Below, piece after piece: positions 7,582 to 16,300 of a stretch of 64,000 bases of DNA (the first letter of the stretch is position 1; the number at the start of each line of letters is the position of its first letter). Source of the DNA: Acetobacter ghanensis (GTDB lineage: Bacteria > Pseudomonadota > Alphaproteobacteria > Acetobacterales > Acetobacteraceae); NCBI RefSeq assembly GCF_001499675.1, contig NZ_LN609302.1:62001-126000 (forward strand). Reading direction: 5' to 3'. The notes beneath the pieces were generated by a model, which was not told the origin of the DNA, searched no databases, and saw only the letters and a program-made list of their open reading frames with translations. Made by a program: the position numbers and the translations under genes.

Positions 7582-10270
7582 CTCCCAGCGGCCCCAAGTC
7601 AGGGCTGGTTAGCTGCTGCGGGCTTCTGGCCAGCCGAGGCACTGGCGGCGGTGGTAGGCGTTGTTCCCCCACCTGCGTTAGCAAACGGAACACGCGCCCG
7701 CTCTCGCCATCCATCTTGCGGTCCCCGACCAGCTTGGCCAGCCATGCCAGCGTAGCCTCGTCCGAAGCCTGAGACGCATCGGACGCCAGACGCAGCGCCA
7801 GTGTCTGCTGGGTCGCACTTAACGGACCCTCTGGCGGAATGTCCGCCTCGGCCATCTTGCGCACATTGGCCACGGCGGCAGCCCATTCGCCCCGACTTTC
7901 GTGGATGCGGGCGGTCATATCCAGCGAGTCGGAGAACGTGTCGCCATTCAGCAGGCCGAGGGCGGAGGTCTGGTCGCCCCGCGCCAGATCAATCCGGGCC
8001 TGAAGGCGGCGGCGGGAGGCCTTCATGTCATCCGGCAGGTCCGGGTCATCCGTACGCTGGAGCACATCGGTCGCGCCCGGCAGGTCCTTGAGCGCAATGT
8101 AGGATTCCGCCAGCCCCTGCCCCGCCAGCGCCTTGAGTTCGGGCGAATCCAGCATGGGCACGGCATCGGAGAACGCTTCCTGCGCCTCATCCGCCAACCC
8201 AAGGCCAAGCAGCATCTTGCCGTAAGCCATCAGGATTTCGCCCTTTTTGGTACCCGGTTGCAGGGCGGAAAGGTGGGCGCGCAGCATGGCCGCACCATGC
8301 AGAATGGCATCGCGGTCGGTATCCTTGACCACCTCGCTGGCCACGGCTGCCAGTGTCTGGAACAGCATGGGGGACAGCACGGGTTCGGACACCTGCTCAG
8401 GCGTGTCCTTGACCATGTCCAACGTTGCCAGCGCCTCGGGCCATTTGCGCGCGCGCATGTAGGCATCGGCCTGCAACAGGCGCACAGTGGCCTCGCGCCC
8501 GGCCAGACGGGCATCCGGCATCAGGCTGTTGAACATTTCGGCCGCGGCAAGCGGGGTCAGCTTGCCATCGGACATATCGAGCGAGGTTTTCTGCTCCAGC
8601 GCCTTTTCCGCCACCACGGGGTCCGGGTCGGTCGAAAGGGTGTTGAACACATCATACGCCGGGGCGCGTTTGCCTGTGCGCAGGTCGCGGAAGGCAGCCG
8701 CCAGACGGTAAACCGACCCTTTGGGCAGCTTGTCCAGCACGGTCAGGTCTTCTTCCGAGCCATAACGGCCAATCTGCTCAGCGGCAAAGGGCAGCAGCAC
8801 ACTGCGTACGCTGTTGGGGTAGTTGTCCAGACGGGTAAAGTCCCGCGCCAGAAGGTGGGCGGCCTCGGCCTCGTGCCCGCCCTTGGCGGCAAGGTAGAGG
8901 CCACGCCAGACCTGCGTTGCCCGCTGCTCGTTATCTGGCCACGGGCCTTCCAGCAGGAATGCGCCATCCATGTTGCCACTCAGCAATTCGGAGGCCGCCA
9001 GCAGGAAGCTGACCTCGGGGCGCACGGCCTCTTCGGGGTCATCTTCCAGCGCCACGGTCAGAATGCCGCGGGCTTCCAGAAAAGCGCCAACACTAAAGGC
9101 CGCGCGGGCTTCCTCCAGCCGTGCGGCAAAACGCTGCGCGGGGTCGGAATCGGCTGCGGCCAGCAAGGACTTGTGCAGGCGGGCCTCAAGCTGGTCATCC
9201 GGCAGTTTTTGCAAACCCAGCCAGTCCAGATCAACCGTATTGGCGTACACGGCCACCTTGCTGTCTGGCAGCGGGCTTACGGCCGAGGTCAGCAACGCGC
9301 CCTCCGGCGTGGCCCGCAGCCCTACATCGGGGGATGAGGCCGCTACCACAACGCCTTCGGTCGTGGGCCATACGTCATACCCATCCCCATGACGGAAGGA
9401 GAGAATCCCCCCGTCATCCGTGGTGGAGGTGCCAACAAACAGCTTTTTGCCCGATGCGGGGTCCGTAATGCTCAACACGCGGCCGGGGCGGCGCATGGGG
9501 TACAGAATGCCCCCATCCGCCACCAGCGGGTTAATCACCCGCCGGTCGCCATAAACATTACCCGGTGGCGGTTTGTCGCCCAGCACCCAGCCTTCGGCCT
9601 GCTGGGACAAAAAGAACTCACGCGTGTCTGGCAGCTTAAGCTGCAACAGGGTCGCGCCCGGCAGGGTTGTCACCGTAAGGGTGGAAAAAATGCCATCCCC
9701 GCGCAGGGCGCTGGTGTCCATTGGCTCGGCATTGTCCACCACAATAATAAAGCTGTCGCCACTGCGGAAGGCAGCCAGCCCCATGCGGGCGGGAACGGGA
9801 ATAAGCACCCGGTTGGGCGATGTGGCCGGGGGTGACACGGCACCACCATTCCCTCCCGCAACGGTGCCCGAGTTGGCGGGCTGCCCCACCTTCTGCCCCG
9901 GTTTGCGACCTTTGCCAGCGGTGGGAGCGGGTGCGGGTGCAGGCGGCGGCAGGGGCACATCCAGCACTGTGGCCTTCCACGGGGCGGGCAGACCTTTCAG
10001 CAGGTCTCCATCAACCGCGGCGTTGGGGTCGGCCTGTGCGGGCGTTGCGGCAGCACCGGCAGCCACCCCGGCCGCTGCTGCTGTAGCGCCCGCCGCTGCC
10101 GCGGCGTTAAGGCCCGTGCCCTTTGGCGGGGTAGGTGTGGCGGTCTGGCTGGTACGGGGCGCATGGGTGCGCCGCGCCGCATCGGCCACGGTTGTCATGG
10201 CGGAGCAGGACAGAAGCAGGGCAATGGGAAGAAGGCAGCGTCTCATGCAAACGGATCTGCTGAAATACAC
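7433..10270 (-). CDS. Large exported helical-repeat (TPR-like) protein; 3' end probably frameshifted
   Basis: As read, 945 residues. A signal peptide (core CLLPIALLLSCSAMTTVADA) is followed by an Ala/Pro-rich linker to about residue 150. Next comes a beta-rich domain (about 155-350, e.g. LRGDGIFSTLTVTTLPGATL). Helical repeats of TPR/SEL1 character then run from about 360 to 880 (e.g. ALAGQGLAESYIALKDLPGA). It is probably periplasmic or surface-located; its function is unknown. The last roughly 70 residues run antisense through the upstream peptidase gene and look unnatural. A one-base shift in the G run near 7664-7668 gives an ordinary Ala/Thr/Pro-rich tail ending at 7599, just beyond that gene. 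Start: GTG at 10270 with AGGA upstream; ATG at 10246 is an alternative that also gives a signal peptide. Confidence 0.7.
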   Translation of the reverse strand: MYFSRSVCMRRCLLPIALLLSCSAMTTVADAARRTHAPRTSQTATPTPPKGTGLNAAAAAGATAAAAGVAAGAAATPAQADPNAAVDGDLLKGLPAPWKATVLDVPLPPPAPAPAPTAGKGRKPGQKVGQPANSGTVAGGNGGAVSPPATSPNRVLIPVPARMGLAAFRSGDSFIIVVDNAEPMDTSALRGDGIFSTLTVTTLPGATLLQLKLPDTREFFLSQQAEGWVLGDKPPPGNVYGDRRVINPLVADGGILYPMRRPGRVLSITDPASGKKLFVGTSTTDDGGILSFRHGDGYDVWPTTEGVVVAASSPDVGLRATPEGALLTSAVSPLPDSKVAVYANTVDLDWLGLQKLPDDQLEARLHKSLLAAADSDPAQRFAARLEEARAAFSVGAFLEARGILTVALEDDPEEAVRPEVSFLLAASELLSGNMDGAFLLEGPWPDNEQRATQVWRGLYLAAKGGHEAEAAHLLARDFTRLDNYPNSVRSVLLPFAAEQIGRYGSEEDLTVLDKLPKGSVYRLAAAFRDLRTGKRAPAYDVFNTLSTDPDPVVAEKALEQKTSLDMSDGKLTPLAAAEMFNSLMPDARLAGREATVRLLQADAYMRARKWPEALATLDMVKDTPEQVSEPVLSPMLFQTLAAVASEVVKDTDRDAILHGAAMLRAHLSALQPGTKKGEILMAYGKMLLGLGLADEAQEAFSDAVPMLDSPELKALAGQGLAESYIALKDLPGATDVLQRTDDPDLPDDMKASRRRLQARIDLARGDQTSALGLLNGDTFSDSLDMTARIHESRGEWAAAVANVRKMAEADIPPEGPLSATQQTLALRLASDASQASDEATLAWLAKLVGDRKMDGESGRVFRLLTQVGEQRLPPPPVPRLARSPQQLTSPDLGPLGVTRPAEFAPSVAGVACCGAEKQAAAPARRVWQAGNAIRAVRRHWVPLVP

Positions 10271-10352
10271 GTCTCGTTAATCCTGAACGAACAATAGCCC
10301 TGCCGTGGGGCGGAACTCTTCTGCACATAAGGTGGCTGAGGCAGAAGAACTG

Positions 10353-10401
10353 TGGCTGACCGGCCCGCCTGCACCGGCGGAAAAAGAAGACCCGTCAGCC
10401 A
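10353..10401. repeat. Inverted repeat in a gene-free stretch
   Basis: TGGCTGAC (10353-10360) and GTCAGCCA (10394-10401) are perfect 8-base inverted copies separated by 33 bases. They lie in the 261-base gap between the 82-residue gene and the exported repeat protein. No T run follows on either strand, so it is not a typical terminator; it may be an operator or chance. Confidence 0.3.
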
Positions 10402-10531
10402 TGCAGGACCAGAACGGACACTGCCGCTGCTGTGCACTCATCAATACCCTGAAGCGTCATGCGTTAAAAAAACACCATAACCCGGCCATGTGCCCCAGCG
10501 GACCGGGGCAGTCCGGCCTGCCGGTGTACGA

Positions 10532-10780
10532 TCAGGCCAGCAGGTTAACGAAGCTTGCCGTGCCGGAGTGCTGGTTATGTGTGTTGCCCGAGGGCACAAC
10601 CTGACCGGACGCATCAAACTGCATGGAGGAGGAGGACCCGTCCTGCGCAGTGGAGGAAACCTTGAGCGCGCTGGAGGCCACATGCTCGGGCTGCACGGAC
10701 CGGTGCGCCGACTGGGCCATGTGTGCCGTGGCCGTACGCATGCTGGAGGCAAGCTGGGCGGCAACCGTGGTATCTGCCAT
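10532..10780 (-). CDS. Small Ser/Ala-rich protein of unknown function
   Basis: An 82-residue frame from an ATG with AGAGG 9 bases upstream. The N-terminal half is amphipathic helix (TVAAQLASSMRTATAHMAQ). The second half is Ser/Gln/Asn-rich (DGSSSSMQFDASGQVVPSG), and it ends ASFVNLLA. Composition and size recall small exported flagellar rod- or hook-associated proteins, but no family signature is clear. It is divergent from the CtrA-like gene across a 275-base gap. It is probably real because of its ribosome site and codon use; function unknown. Confidence 0.55.
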   Translation of the reverse strand: MADTTVAAQLASSMRTATAHMAQSAHRSVQPEHVASSALKVSSTAQDGSSSSMQFDASGQVVPSGNTHNQHSGTASFVNLLA

Positions 10781-11055
10781 GTGATGGAACCTCTTTAAGG
10801 CATACAGGAAACAAAAAACCGGTATGCCGCACGGCAGGGCCGCATGCAAACCAGTTCAAAAAAATCTTGCGCTCAGATTATGGGATGGCCATGCCTTAGC
10901 CAAGGTGTTTTTTGGAGTCTGCGCCCGTGCAGCGCCGATCGCACCCCAAATACCCGGCCAGCATAACGCAACGGCCAGCGGGAGAGGACAGATGCACCGC
11001 AGTTTCCCGCGGCATACCCCTCCCCAAACCACGGAACCGATAGACGGAAAAAAAC

Positions 11056-11853
11056 ATGCGCCTGTTGTGTATCGGAGACAATTCAACACATGGCGATATC
11101 CGGCCATGCCACGGTCTGGCCGAAGCCGCGGTGGAGGGGGCCGTCTCCATTACCATGTCCGGGCCGGAAGGGGTGGTGGAAACCCTGCGCCGCTCGCAGT
11201 ACGATATTGCGGTTATCCAGCAGGCCCGGCCTGATACACGGCTCCTGCGCCACATCCGCAACAGCCGTATTCCCACCCCCATTATGATGATTATCCGCAC
11301 GCTTACCCCCACGGAGGTTGCGGAGGCCCTGTCCATCGGGGCGGATGACTGCGTGCCCGCTTCGGTCGAGCCGGTGGAACTGCTGGCCCGCCTGCGCGCC
11401 ATTGTGCGCCGCACCGGCGGGCATGACAGCCTGACCCTGCATATTGGCCGCATGGTGGTAAACGTGGACAACAGGCAGGTGCGGATTGATGACCGCCCCC
11501 TCCCCTTGACCCCGCGGGAATACGACGTGGTGGAACTGCTGACCCTGCGCAAAAATCAGGTGCTCAGCAAGGAAGCCCTGCTGGACAACCTGTACGCCGG
11601 GCAGGAAGAACCACACGGCAAGATTATTGACGTGATGGTCTGCAAAATCCGCAAAAAACTGCGCGACTTTGGTATTCAGGACCCGTTCATTACCCAATGG
11701 GGCATTGGCTACCGGCTGAACGAGCAGGCGTTCATCCCCCTTGGCGCCCGCATGAGCGCGCACAGCACCACCCCCGCCTCGCGCGAGACCAGTCTGCCGG
11801 TCACCAAAGGGATCAACGTCATTTCCCCCGCCAGCAAGATGGACGTGCTGTAA
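11056..11853 (+). CDS. CtrA-like response regulator with degenerate receiver
   Basis: A 265-residue OmpR/CtrA-class protein. The C-terminal winged helix (about residues 128-225) carries CtrA-like features: LPLTPREYDVVELL, then ALLDNLYAG and EEPHGKIIDVMVCKIRKKL. The receiver (1-120) has lost its chemistry. The phosphoacceptor position is Q55 (YDIAVIQQARPD), the acidic pocket reads IGDN, and the conserved lysine is replaced (DCVPASVEP). It probably binds DNA without phosphorylation, as atypical response regulators do. About 30 extra residues follow the DNA-binding domain. It lies 140 bases upstream of fliE-fliQ-fliR-flhB and could control this cluster. Cell-cycle CtrA itself should have an intact receiver, so this is a paralogue. 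Confidence 0.82.
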   Translation: MRLLCIGDNSTHGDIRPCHGLAEAAVEGAVSITMSGPEGVVETLRRSQYDIAVIQQARPDTRLLRHIRNSRIPTPIMMIIRTLTPTEVAEALSIGADDCVPASVEPVELLARLRAIVRRTGGHDSLTLHIGRMVVNVDNRQVRIDDRPLPLTPREYDVVELLTLRKNQVLSKEALLDNLYAGQEEPHGKIIDVMVCKIRKKLRDFGIQDPFITQWGIGYRLNEQAFIPLGARMSAHSTTPASRETSLPVTKGINVISPASKMDVL

Positions 11854-11993
11854 CCGCAAAGATCACCCAGCGCGCGCAAAAGCCACTGGCCTTGCACCGG
11901 CCAAATGGATTACAGTGGGCGCATATTCCAGACCACATCGTGGCGGGGGCGGGCATGACCAAAGGCCGACCCTCCGCGCCAGACAGGGCTAAC

Positions 11994-12332
11994 ATGACCA
12001 GCGACATCACCACACGCAGCCTCGATGCGCTCAACGCCTATGGGCAGACCCAGCAGAGCATGCAATCCTCAACGGATGCGCAGGGCACGGGTTCCACAGG
12101 TGGGGCCGACATTGTTTCGGGCTTTACATCCGCGTTGGACAATGCGCTCAAAGGCGCCATACAGACCGGCAAAACGGCGGAAGCCCAGACCGCAACGGGC
12201 CTGTCTGGCAAAGGCAACATGACCGACATCGCCACCTCGGTGGAAGAAGCCAAGCTGACCCTGCAAACCGTAACCACCGTGCGTGACCGCGTGGTGCAGG
12301 CGTATCAGGACGTCATGAAGATGTCGATCTAA
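11994..12332 (+). CDS. fliE: Flagellar hook-basal body adaptor FliE
   Basis: A 112-residue protein whose second half shows the FliE pattern: MTDIATSVEEAKLTLQTVTT followed by VRDRVVQAYQDVMKMSI. FliE joins the MS ring/export gate to the proximal rod. The ATG at 11994 was chosen because it gives a normal length; an upstream in-frame ATG at 11955 would add 13 residues. It is followed by fliQ after 13 bases, so fliE-fliQ-fliR-flhB form one operon. Confidence 0.93.
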   Translation: MTSDITTRSLDALNAYGQTQQSMQSSTDAQGTGSTGGADIVSGFTSALDNALKGAIQTGKTAEAQTATGLSGKGNMTDIATSVEEAKLTLQTVTTVRDRVVQAYQDVMKMSI

Positions 12333-12345
12333 GCCAGCCCCGGTC

Positions 12346-12621
12346 ATGCACAGCACAGTCGATATTCACGACATACTGCGCCAGACACTTTTTGTGGCGG
12401 TCAAGCTGGGGGCACCCTCCCTGCTGGCCTCGCTGGTGGCGGGTGTTCTGGTTTCGCTGTTTCAGGCCATGACACAGGTTAGCGAAGCCACGCTGTCCTT
12501 CGTGCCAAAATTTGTGGCCGCCATGACCGCCCTGCTGCTGACCGGCTCCTACATGGCCTCGACCCTGAACACCTACGCCCATACCATTTTTGACCAGATC
12601 ATTATGGTTGGCGGGTCATGA
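12346..12621 (+). CDS. fliQ: Flagellar export gate protein FliQ
   Basis: 91 residues with the two hydrophobic helices of FliQ. The family motif is GAPSLLASLVAGVLVSLFQA followed by TQVSEATLSFVPKFVA. FliQ belongs to the FliP5-FliQ4-FliR1 inner-membrane export gate. Its length is the family norm. It is followed by fliR, which starts 34 bases after the fliQ stop. Confidence 0.96.
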   Translation: MHSTVDIHDILRQTLFVAVKLGAPSLLASLVAGVLVSLFQAMTQVSEATLSFVPKFVAAMTALLLTGSYMASTLNTYAHTIFDQIIMVGGS

Positions 12622-12655
12622 CCGCCGTGCGCCACCGCCGCGCCACTGCGTGGGC

Positions 12656-13480
12656 ATGACCGACTACCTGCTGTTCCCCGGCGGGTCCATACAGGTACTT
12701 GCCGCCATGTTCCTGCTGGTTCTGTGCCGGGTTAGCGCACTGGTTCTGGCCTCCCCCGGACTGGGGGAAAGCACCTCCCCCATGGTGGTCCGCGCAGGCA
12801 TTGCCCTGTGCATTACCGTTGCCATTCTCCCGCTTGAGCAGGACGCGCTCAACGATGTTTCCGGGCAGGCGCTGCACATGCCCGCCCGCGCCATAGCCAT
12901 TATTGTGGGCGAACTGCTGTATGGCATTTTTATTGGCTGGCTGGCGCGGCTTGTCTCGCTCGCACTCGGCATTTCCATGCAGATTGTGGCCATTTTTACA
13001 GGGCTTGCCAGTGTGCTCCAGCCTGACCCGGACCTGGGCGCCAGCAGTACGGCCATCAGCCATATGGCGGCGTTTCTGGTCCCCGTTATTTTTCTATCGT
13101 CAGGGTTGTATGTGCTGCCACTGGCGGCGGTAACCGGGTCCTACACGCTGTTCCCCCCCGGCCACATGCCCATGGTGGGTGATATGGCGCACAGTGTGGC
13201 GCAGGTTACATCCCAGTCCTTTACGCTGGCCTTCCAGCTTTCCGCCCCTTTTGTGCTCATCGGCACCCTGTGGCCCGCCATGCTGGGGGTACTTAACCGG
13301 CTTATGCCGTCCATTCAGGTCTATTCCATGGCCATGCCCGCCCAGTTGCTGGGCGGTGTGCTGCTGCTGGCCATTCTTATTCAGGTCATTACTGGTGTCT
13401 GGCAGGAACGGGCTGGGGATCTGCTGCTTGGCCTGCCCGGCATTGGCGCCAATACGGCAAACCACACGGCACACCACTAG
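12656..13480 (+). CDS. fliR: Flagellar export gate protein FliR
   Basis: 274 residues with several membrane helices. Recognisable FliR elements are FLLVLCRVSALVLASPGLGE, then PMVVRAGIALCITVAILP and LYGIFIGWLARLVSLALGI. FliR is the single-copy component of the FliPQR gate. The ATG at 12656 starts just before the first membrane segment (MTDYLLFPGG). The frame is open further upstream, where it would overlap fliQ, but the extra residues (RRAPPPRH) are unlike FliR. The ribosome site is weak. flhB follows after 12 bases. Confidence 0.94.
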   Translation: MTDYLLFPGGSIQVLAAMFLLVLCRVSALVLASPGLGESTSPMVVRAGIALCITVAILPLEQDALNDVSGQALHMPARAIAIIVGELLYGIFIGWLARLVSLALGISMQIVAIFTGLASVLQPDPDLGASSTAISHMAAFLVPVIFLSSGLYVLPLAAVTGSYTLFPPGHMPMVGDMAHSVAQVTSQSFTLAFQLSAPFVLIGTLWPAMLGVLNRLMPSIQVYSMAMPAQLLGGVLLLAILIQVITGVWQERAGDLLLGLPGIGANTANHTAHH

Positions 13481-13492
13481 GAGCCGGGGCAC

Positions 13493-14605
13493 ATGGCGGA
13501 CGACAGCACAGGCGAAAAGAGCCAAGCCCCAACCGGCAAACGGCTGGAAACCGCGCGTGAGGAAGGCAACATTGCCCAATCGCGCGAGGTGCAGCTTGTG
13601 GTTATCCTCAGCGGGTTTCTCATCGTCTTTACCACCACTACCAGCCTGTCCGCCTTCAAGTTCGCCAAGCACATGTACGGGCTTATGGCGCATTTTGACA
13701 GCATCCCCTTTGACCGGGCCTCCCTTTACCGCGCCTCCATTCAAGCCATGCTGGAAGGGGCGTGGCTGGCCGCCCCTCTGGTTGGCACGGGGCTGGTGGT
13801 CACTCTGGCTTTTGGCGTGCTGCAAAGCGGGTTTCTGTTCCGCCCGCAGGCCGTCATCCCCGACATCATGCGCCTTTCCCCCGCCAAGGGGATGAAGCGC
13901 CTGTTCAGCAAGAACAATCTGGTCGAAACCCTTAAAAGCCTTATCAAACTTACGGTGTTTGGCCTTGTGCTGTTTGGCGTGGCCAAGGAAACCCTGCGCG
14001 TGGCCCCCCTGTCCGAACGGTGGAGCGTGCCGCACCTTACGCGCGAGCTTGTCTCCTGGTTTGTGTACGCAACACTGGTGGTGCTGGCGGTGCAGGCCGT
14101 TATTGCGGTGCTGGACGATGTATGGACCCGCTGGAACCGCCTGCAACAACTGCGCATGAGTTTTCAGGACATCAAGGACGAAACCAAGGAGATGGACGGG
14201 GACCCCAAGGTTAAGGCCCGCCAGCGGCAGATTCGTATGCGCCGCCGCCGCCGCATGGTGCAGGCGGTCAAGGAGGAAGCCACGGTGGTTATTACCAACC
14301 CGACCCACTACGCCGTGGCCCTGCAATACGAAAACGGTGTTAACAGCGCCCCCAAAATTGTCGCCAAAGGCACGGATGAACTGGCGGCCCGTATGCGTGA
14401 GGCGGCGGAAGAGGTGCGCGTTCCCATTGTGCCCAACCCACCACTGGCCCGCGCGCTTTATACCCTGCCGCTGGACTCCGAAATTCCGCCCGAATACTTC
14501 CAGCCCGTGGCCGCCATTATTGCCTATGTGATGAAGCTCAAAACCCCCGGCTCACGCGCCACTCCGCCCCCCGCACCTCCAAACAACCGGCGTGGCAACA
14601 GGTAA
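13493..14605 (+). CDS. flhB: Flagellar export switch protein FlhB
   Basis: 370 residues: a conserved N-terminus (SQAPTGKRLETAREEGNIAQ), four membrane helices to about residue 210, and the cytoplasmic autocleavage domain. The cleavage motif NPTH is at 269-272 (VVITNPTHYAVAL), the same positions as in E. coli. FlhB cleaves itself between N and P. Together with FliK it then switches export from rod/hook to filament substrates. It is the last gene of the fliE-fliQ-fliR-flhB operon and ends in a Pro/Arg-rich tail. Confidence 0.96.
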   Translation: MADDSTGEKSQAPTGKRLETAREEGNIAQSREVQLVVILSGFLIVFTTTTSLSAFKFAKHMYGLMAHFDSIPFDRASLYRASIQAMLEGAWLAAPLVGTGLVVTLAFGVLQSGFLFRPQAVIPDIMRLSPAKGMKRLFSKNNLVETLKSLIKLTVFGLVLFGVAKETLRVAPLSERWSVPHLTRELVSWFVYATLVVLAVQAVIAVLDDVWTRWNRLQQLRMSFQDIKDETKEMDGDPKVKARQRQIRMRRRRRMVQAVKEEATVVITNPTHYAVALQYENGVNSAPKIVAKGTDELAARMREAAEEVRVPIVPNPPLARALYTLPLDSEIPPEYFQPVAAIIAYVMKLKTPGSRATPPPAPPNNRRGNR

Positions 14606-14629
14606 CCCCCCCTGCCCGCCGCCTGTTTT

Positions 14630-14646
14630 TGGCCCACCCCATGCGT
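14630..14646 (+). promoter_or_regulatory. Weak sigma-54-like -24/-12 element upstream of flgE
   Basis: TGGCCC at 14630-14635 and ATGCGT at 14641-14646 give the GG-N10-GC spacing of sigma-54 promoters, in the 286-base gap between flhB and flgE. Hook genes are sigma-54 dependent in Caulobacter. The flanking matches are imperfect and the site is about 245 bases from the hook start, so the call is weak. The rest of the gap shows no gene. Confidence 0.2.
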
Positions 14647-14891
14647 GCAGGCCACAACCACCCCTCCATGAGGACCATAAACGGCGGTTTACAGTTCTTT
14701 CATGCAGGAAAACCTTGCGTTCCGCGCCCTACATGCTACTCAGTTGGGCAAGTCAGGCTTCAGGTTTGTGGTGCGGCATGGTCCCGCCATCAGAGCCTGT
14801 AGGCCATTAACCCCGTGGCTGATGCGCGTGCCCCATCCGGCACAGACAGCCAGCGTAATATAACTGCGCATCCACAAGGCAGGGACGGCAC

Positions 14892-16232
14892 ATGTCAATC
14901 TTTAACTCCCTTACTACGGCTGTCAGCGGGATTAACGCTCAGTCCACCGCGTTTACCAACCTTAGTAACAACATCGCCAACAGCCAGACCGTCGGCTACA
15001 AGGCCGACACCACGGCTTTTCAGGACTTTGTGGCCGGTGCCGGTTCCACCTCCGGGTCGTTTGCACAGGGCGTGGCCAACTCCGTTGCCGCCGTAACCGT
15101 GCAGCACGTCAACTCGCAGGGCACGGCGTCCTCCAGCACGGATGCGCTGGCCATGTCCATCTCTGGCAACGGGCTGTTCAACGTCTCCAAGGAAACAGGG
15201 GCCGTTTCCTCCGGCACCACCCAGTTCCAGAGCACCCAGTACTACACCCGTAACGGTGAGTTCTATGAGAACAAGGACGGCTATCTGGTCAACACCAGCG
15301 GCTACTACCTTGATGGCTACATGGTTGATTCCACAACCGGCACGCTGGACACCAGCAAGCTGACGCAGATCAACATTGCCAACGTCACCTTCCGCCCCAC
15401 GCAGACCACCACGCTGACAACGAGCGGCACCCTCTCCTCCTCCGCCACGACCGGCACAACGGTTACGTCCGCCGCAACCACGGTTTATGACGGCAGCTAC
15501 AACGTCAATGCCCCCCTCGCCAACACCGGGCAGATCAGCCTGAAATGGACCAACACGGGGACGGACACATGGACGGTGCAGGCCGTTGCCAGCGCCAACT
15601 CTGACGGCACAACGGCAACGCTGGGGTCGGATGCAGGCCCCTACACCGTTAAGTTCAACAGCGATGGGTCTTTGGCGTCTGTCACCAACAGCTCCGGCAC
15701 CAACATGACCTCCACGCTCAGCGGTGCCGCTGTGGCCCTGCCTATCTCCGTAACCTACCCCGATGGCGCCACGCAGAGCGTCAGCCTCTCCCTTGGCACC
15801 ATTGGTGGCACAAGCGGCATGACGGTTGGCACAACGTCCACAACGCCCTCCATGACAAGTGACAGCGTAACCTCCGGCACCTACGAAAGTGCGGAAATTG
15901 AGAGCGATGGCTCCGTCATGGCCGTGTTCGACAACGGGGACACGCAGCTGATCGGTAAGGTCGCGCTCAGCAACTTCGCCAACGTTAACGGTCTGGAAGC
16001 GCAGGATGGTCAGGCTTACGCCGCCACCGCCTCCTCCGGTAACGCCAAGACCGGCCTGGTGGGTGAGAACGGAACCGGCTCCGTGACGGTAGGTTATGTG
16101 GAATCCTCCACCACCGACCTGACAAGCGACCTGTCCGCCCTGATTGTGGCGCAGGAAGCCTACACCGCCAACACCAAGATTGTGACCACGGCAGACCAGC
16201 TGTTGCAGGCCACCATCGCCATGAAGCAGTAA
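14892..16232 (+). CDS. flgE: Flagellar hook protein FlgE
   Basis: 446 residues. The N-terminal D0 region (MSIFNSLTTAVSGINAQSTA then NLSNNIANSQTVGYKADTT) and the rod/hook motif YYTRNGEFYENKDGYLVNTS are followed by a Thr/Ser-rich variable centre. The C-terminal D0 helix is SDLSALIVAQEAYTANTKIV. FlgE polymerises into the hook that joins rod and filament; its length is set by FliK. It is transcribed alone and ends with a strong terminator. The size and full D0 pair favour FlgE over the distal rod proteins FlgF or FlgG. Confidence 0.93.
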   Translation: MSIFNSLTTAVSGINAQSTAFTNLSNNIANSQTVGYKADTTAFQDFVAGAGSTSGSFAQGVANSVAAVTVQHVNSQGTASSSTDALAMSISGNGLFNVSKETGAVSSGTTQFQSTQYYTRNGEFYENKDGYLVNTSGYYLDGYMVDSTTGTLDTSKLTQINIANVTFRPTQTTTLTTSGTLSSSATTGTTVTSAATTVYDGSYNVNAPLANTGQISLKWTNTGTDTWTVQAVASANSDGTTATLGSDAGPYTVKFNSDGSLASVTNSSGTNMTSTLSGAAVALPISVTYPDGATQSVSLSLGTIGGTSGMTVGTTSTTPSMTSDSVTSGTYESAEIESDGSVMAVFDNGDTQLIGKVALSNFANVNGLEAQDGQAYAATASSGNAKTGLVGENGTGSVTVGYVESSTTDLTSDLSALIVAQEAYTANTKIVTTADQLLQATIAMKQ

Positions 16233-16261
16233 GTCGCTTTTTAAACCAGCGTGCTTTTGCA

Positions 16262-16292
16262 CCGGCCTGCTCTCAAGCAGGCCGGTTTTTTT
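16262..16292 (+). terminator. Rho-independent terminator of flgE
   Basis: A perfect 10-base stem (CCGGCCTGCT / AGCAGGCCGG) with a CTCA loop is followed by seven T residues. It lies between flgE and the convergent receptor gene. Confidence 0.93.
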
Positions 16293-16300
16293 ATGCCCGC

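Noticed and set aside
7901..9337. Plus-strand open frame of about 480 codons opposite the exported repeat protein
   Set aside because: His/Arg/Gln-rich composition typical of antisense frames, no start signal, no motif.
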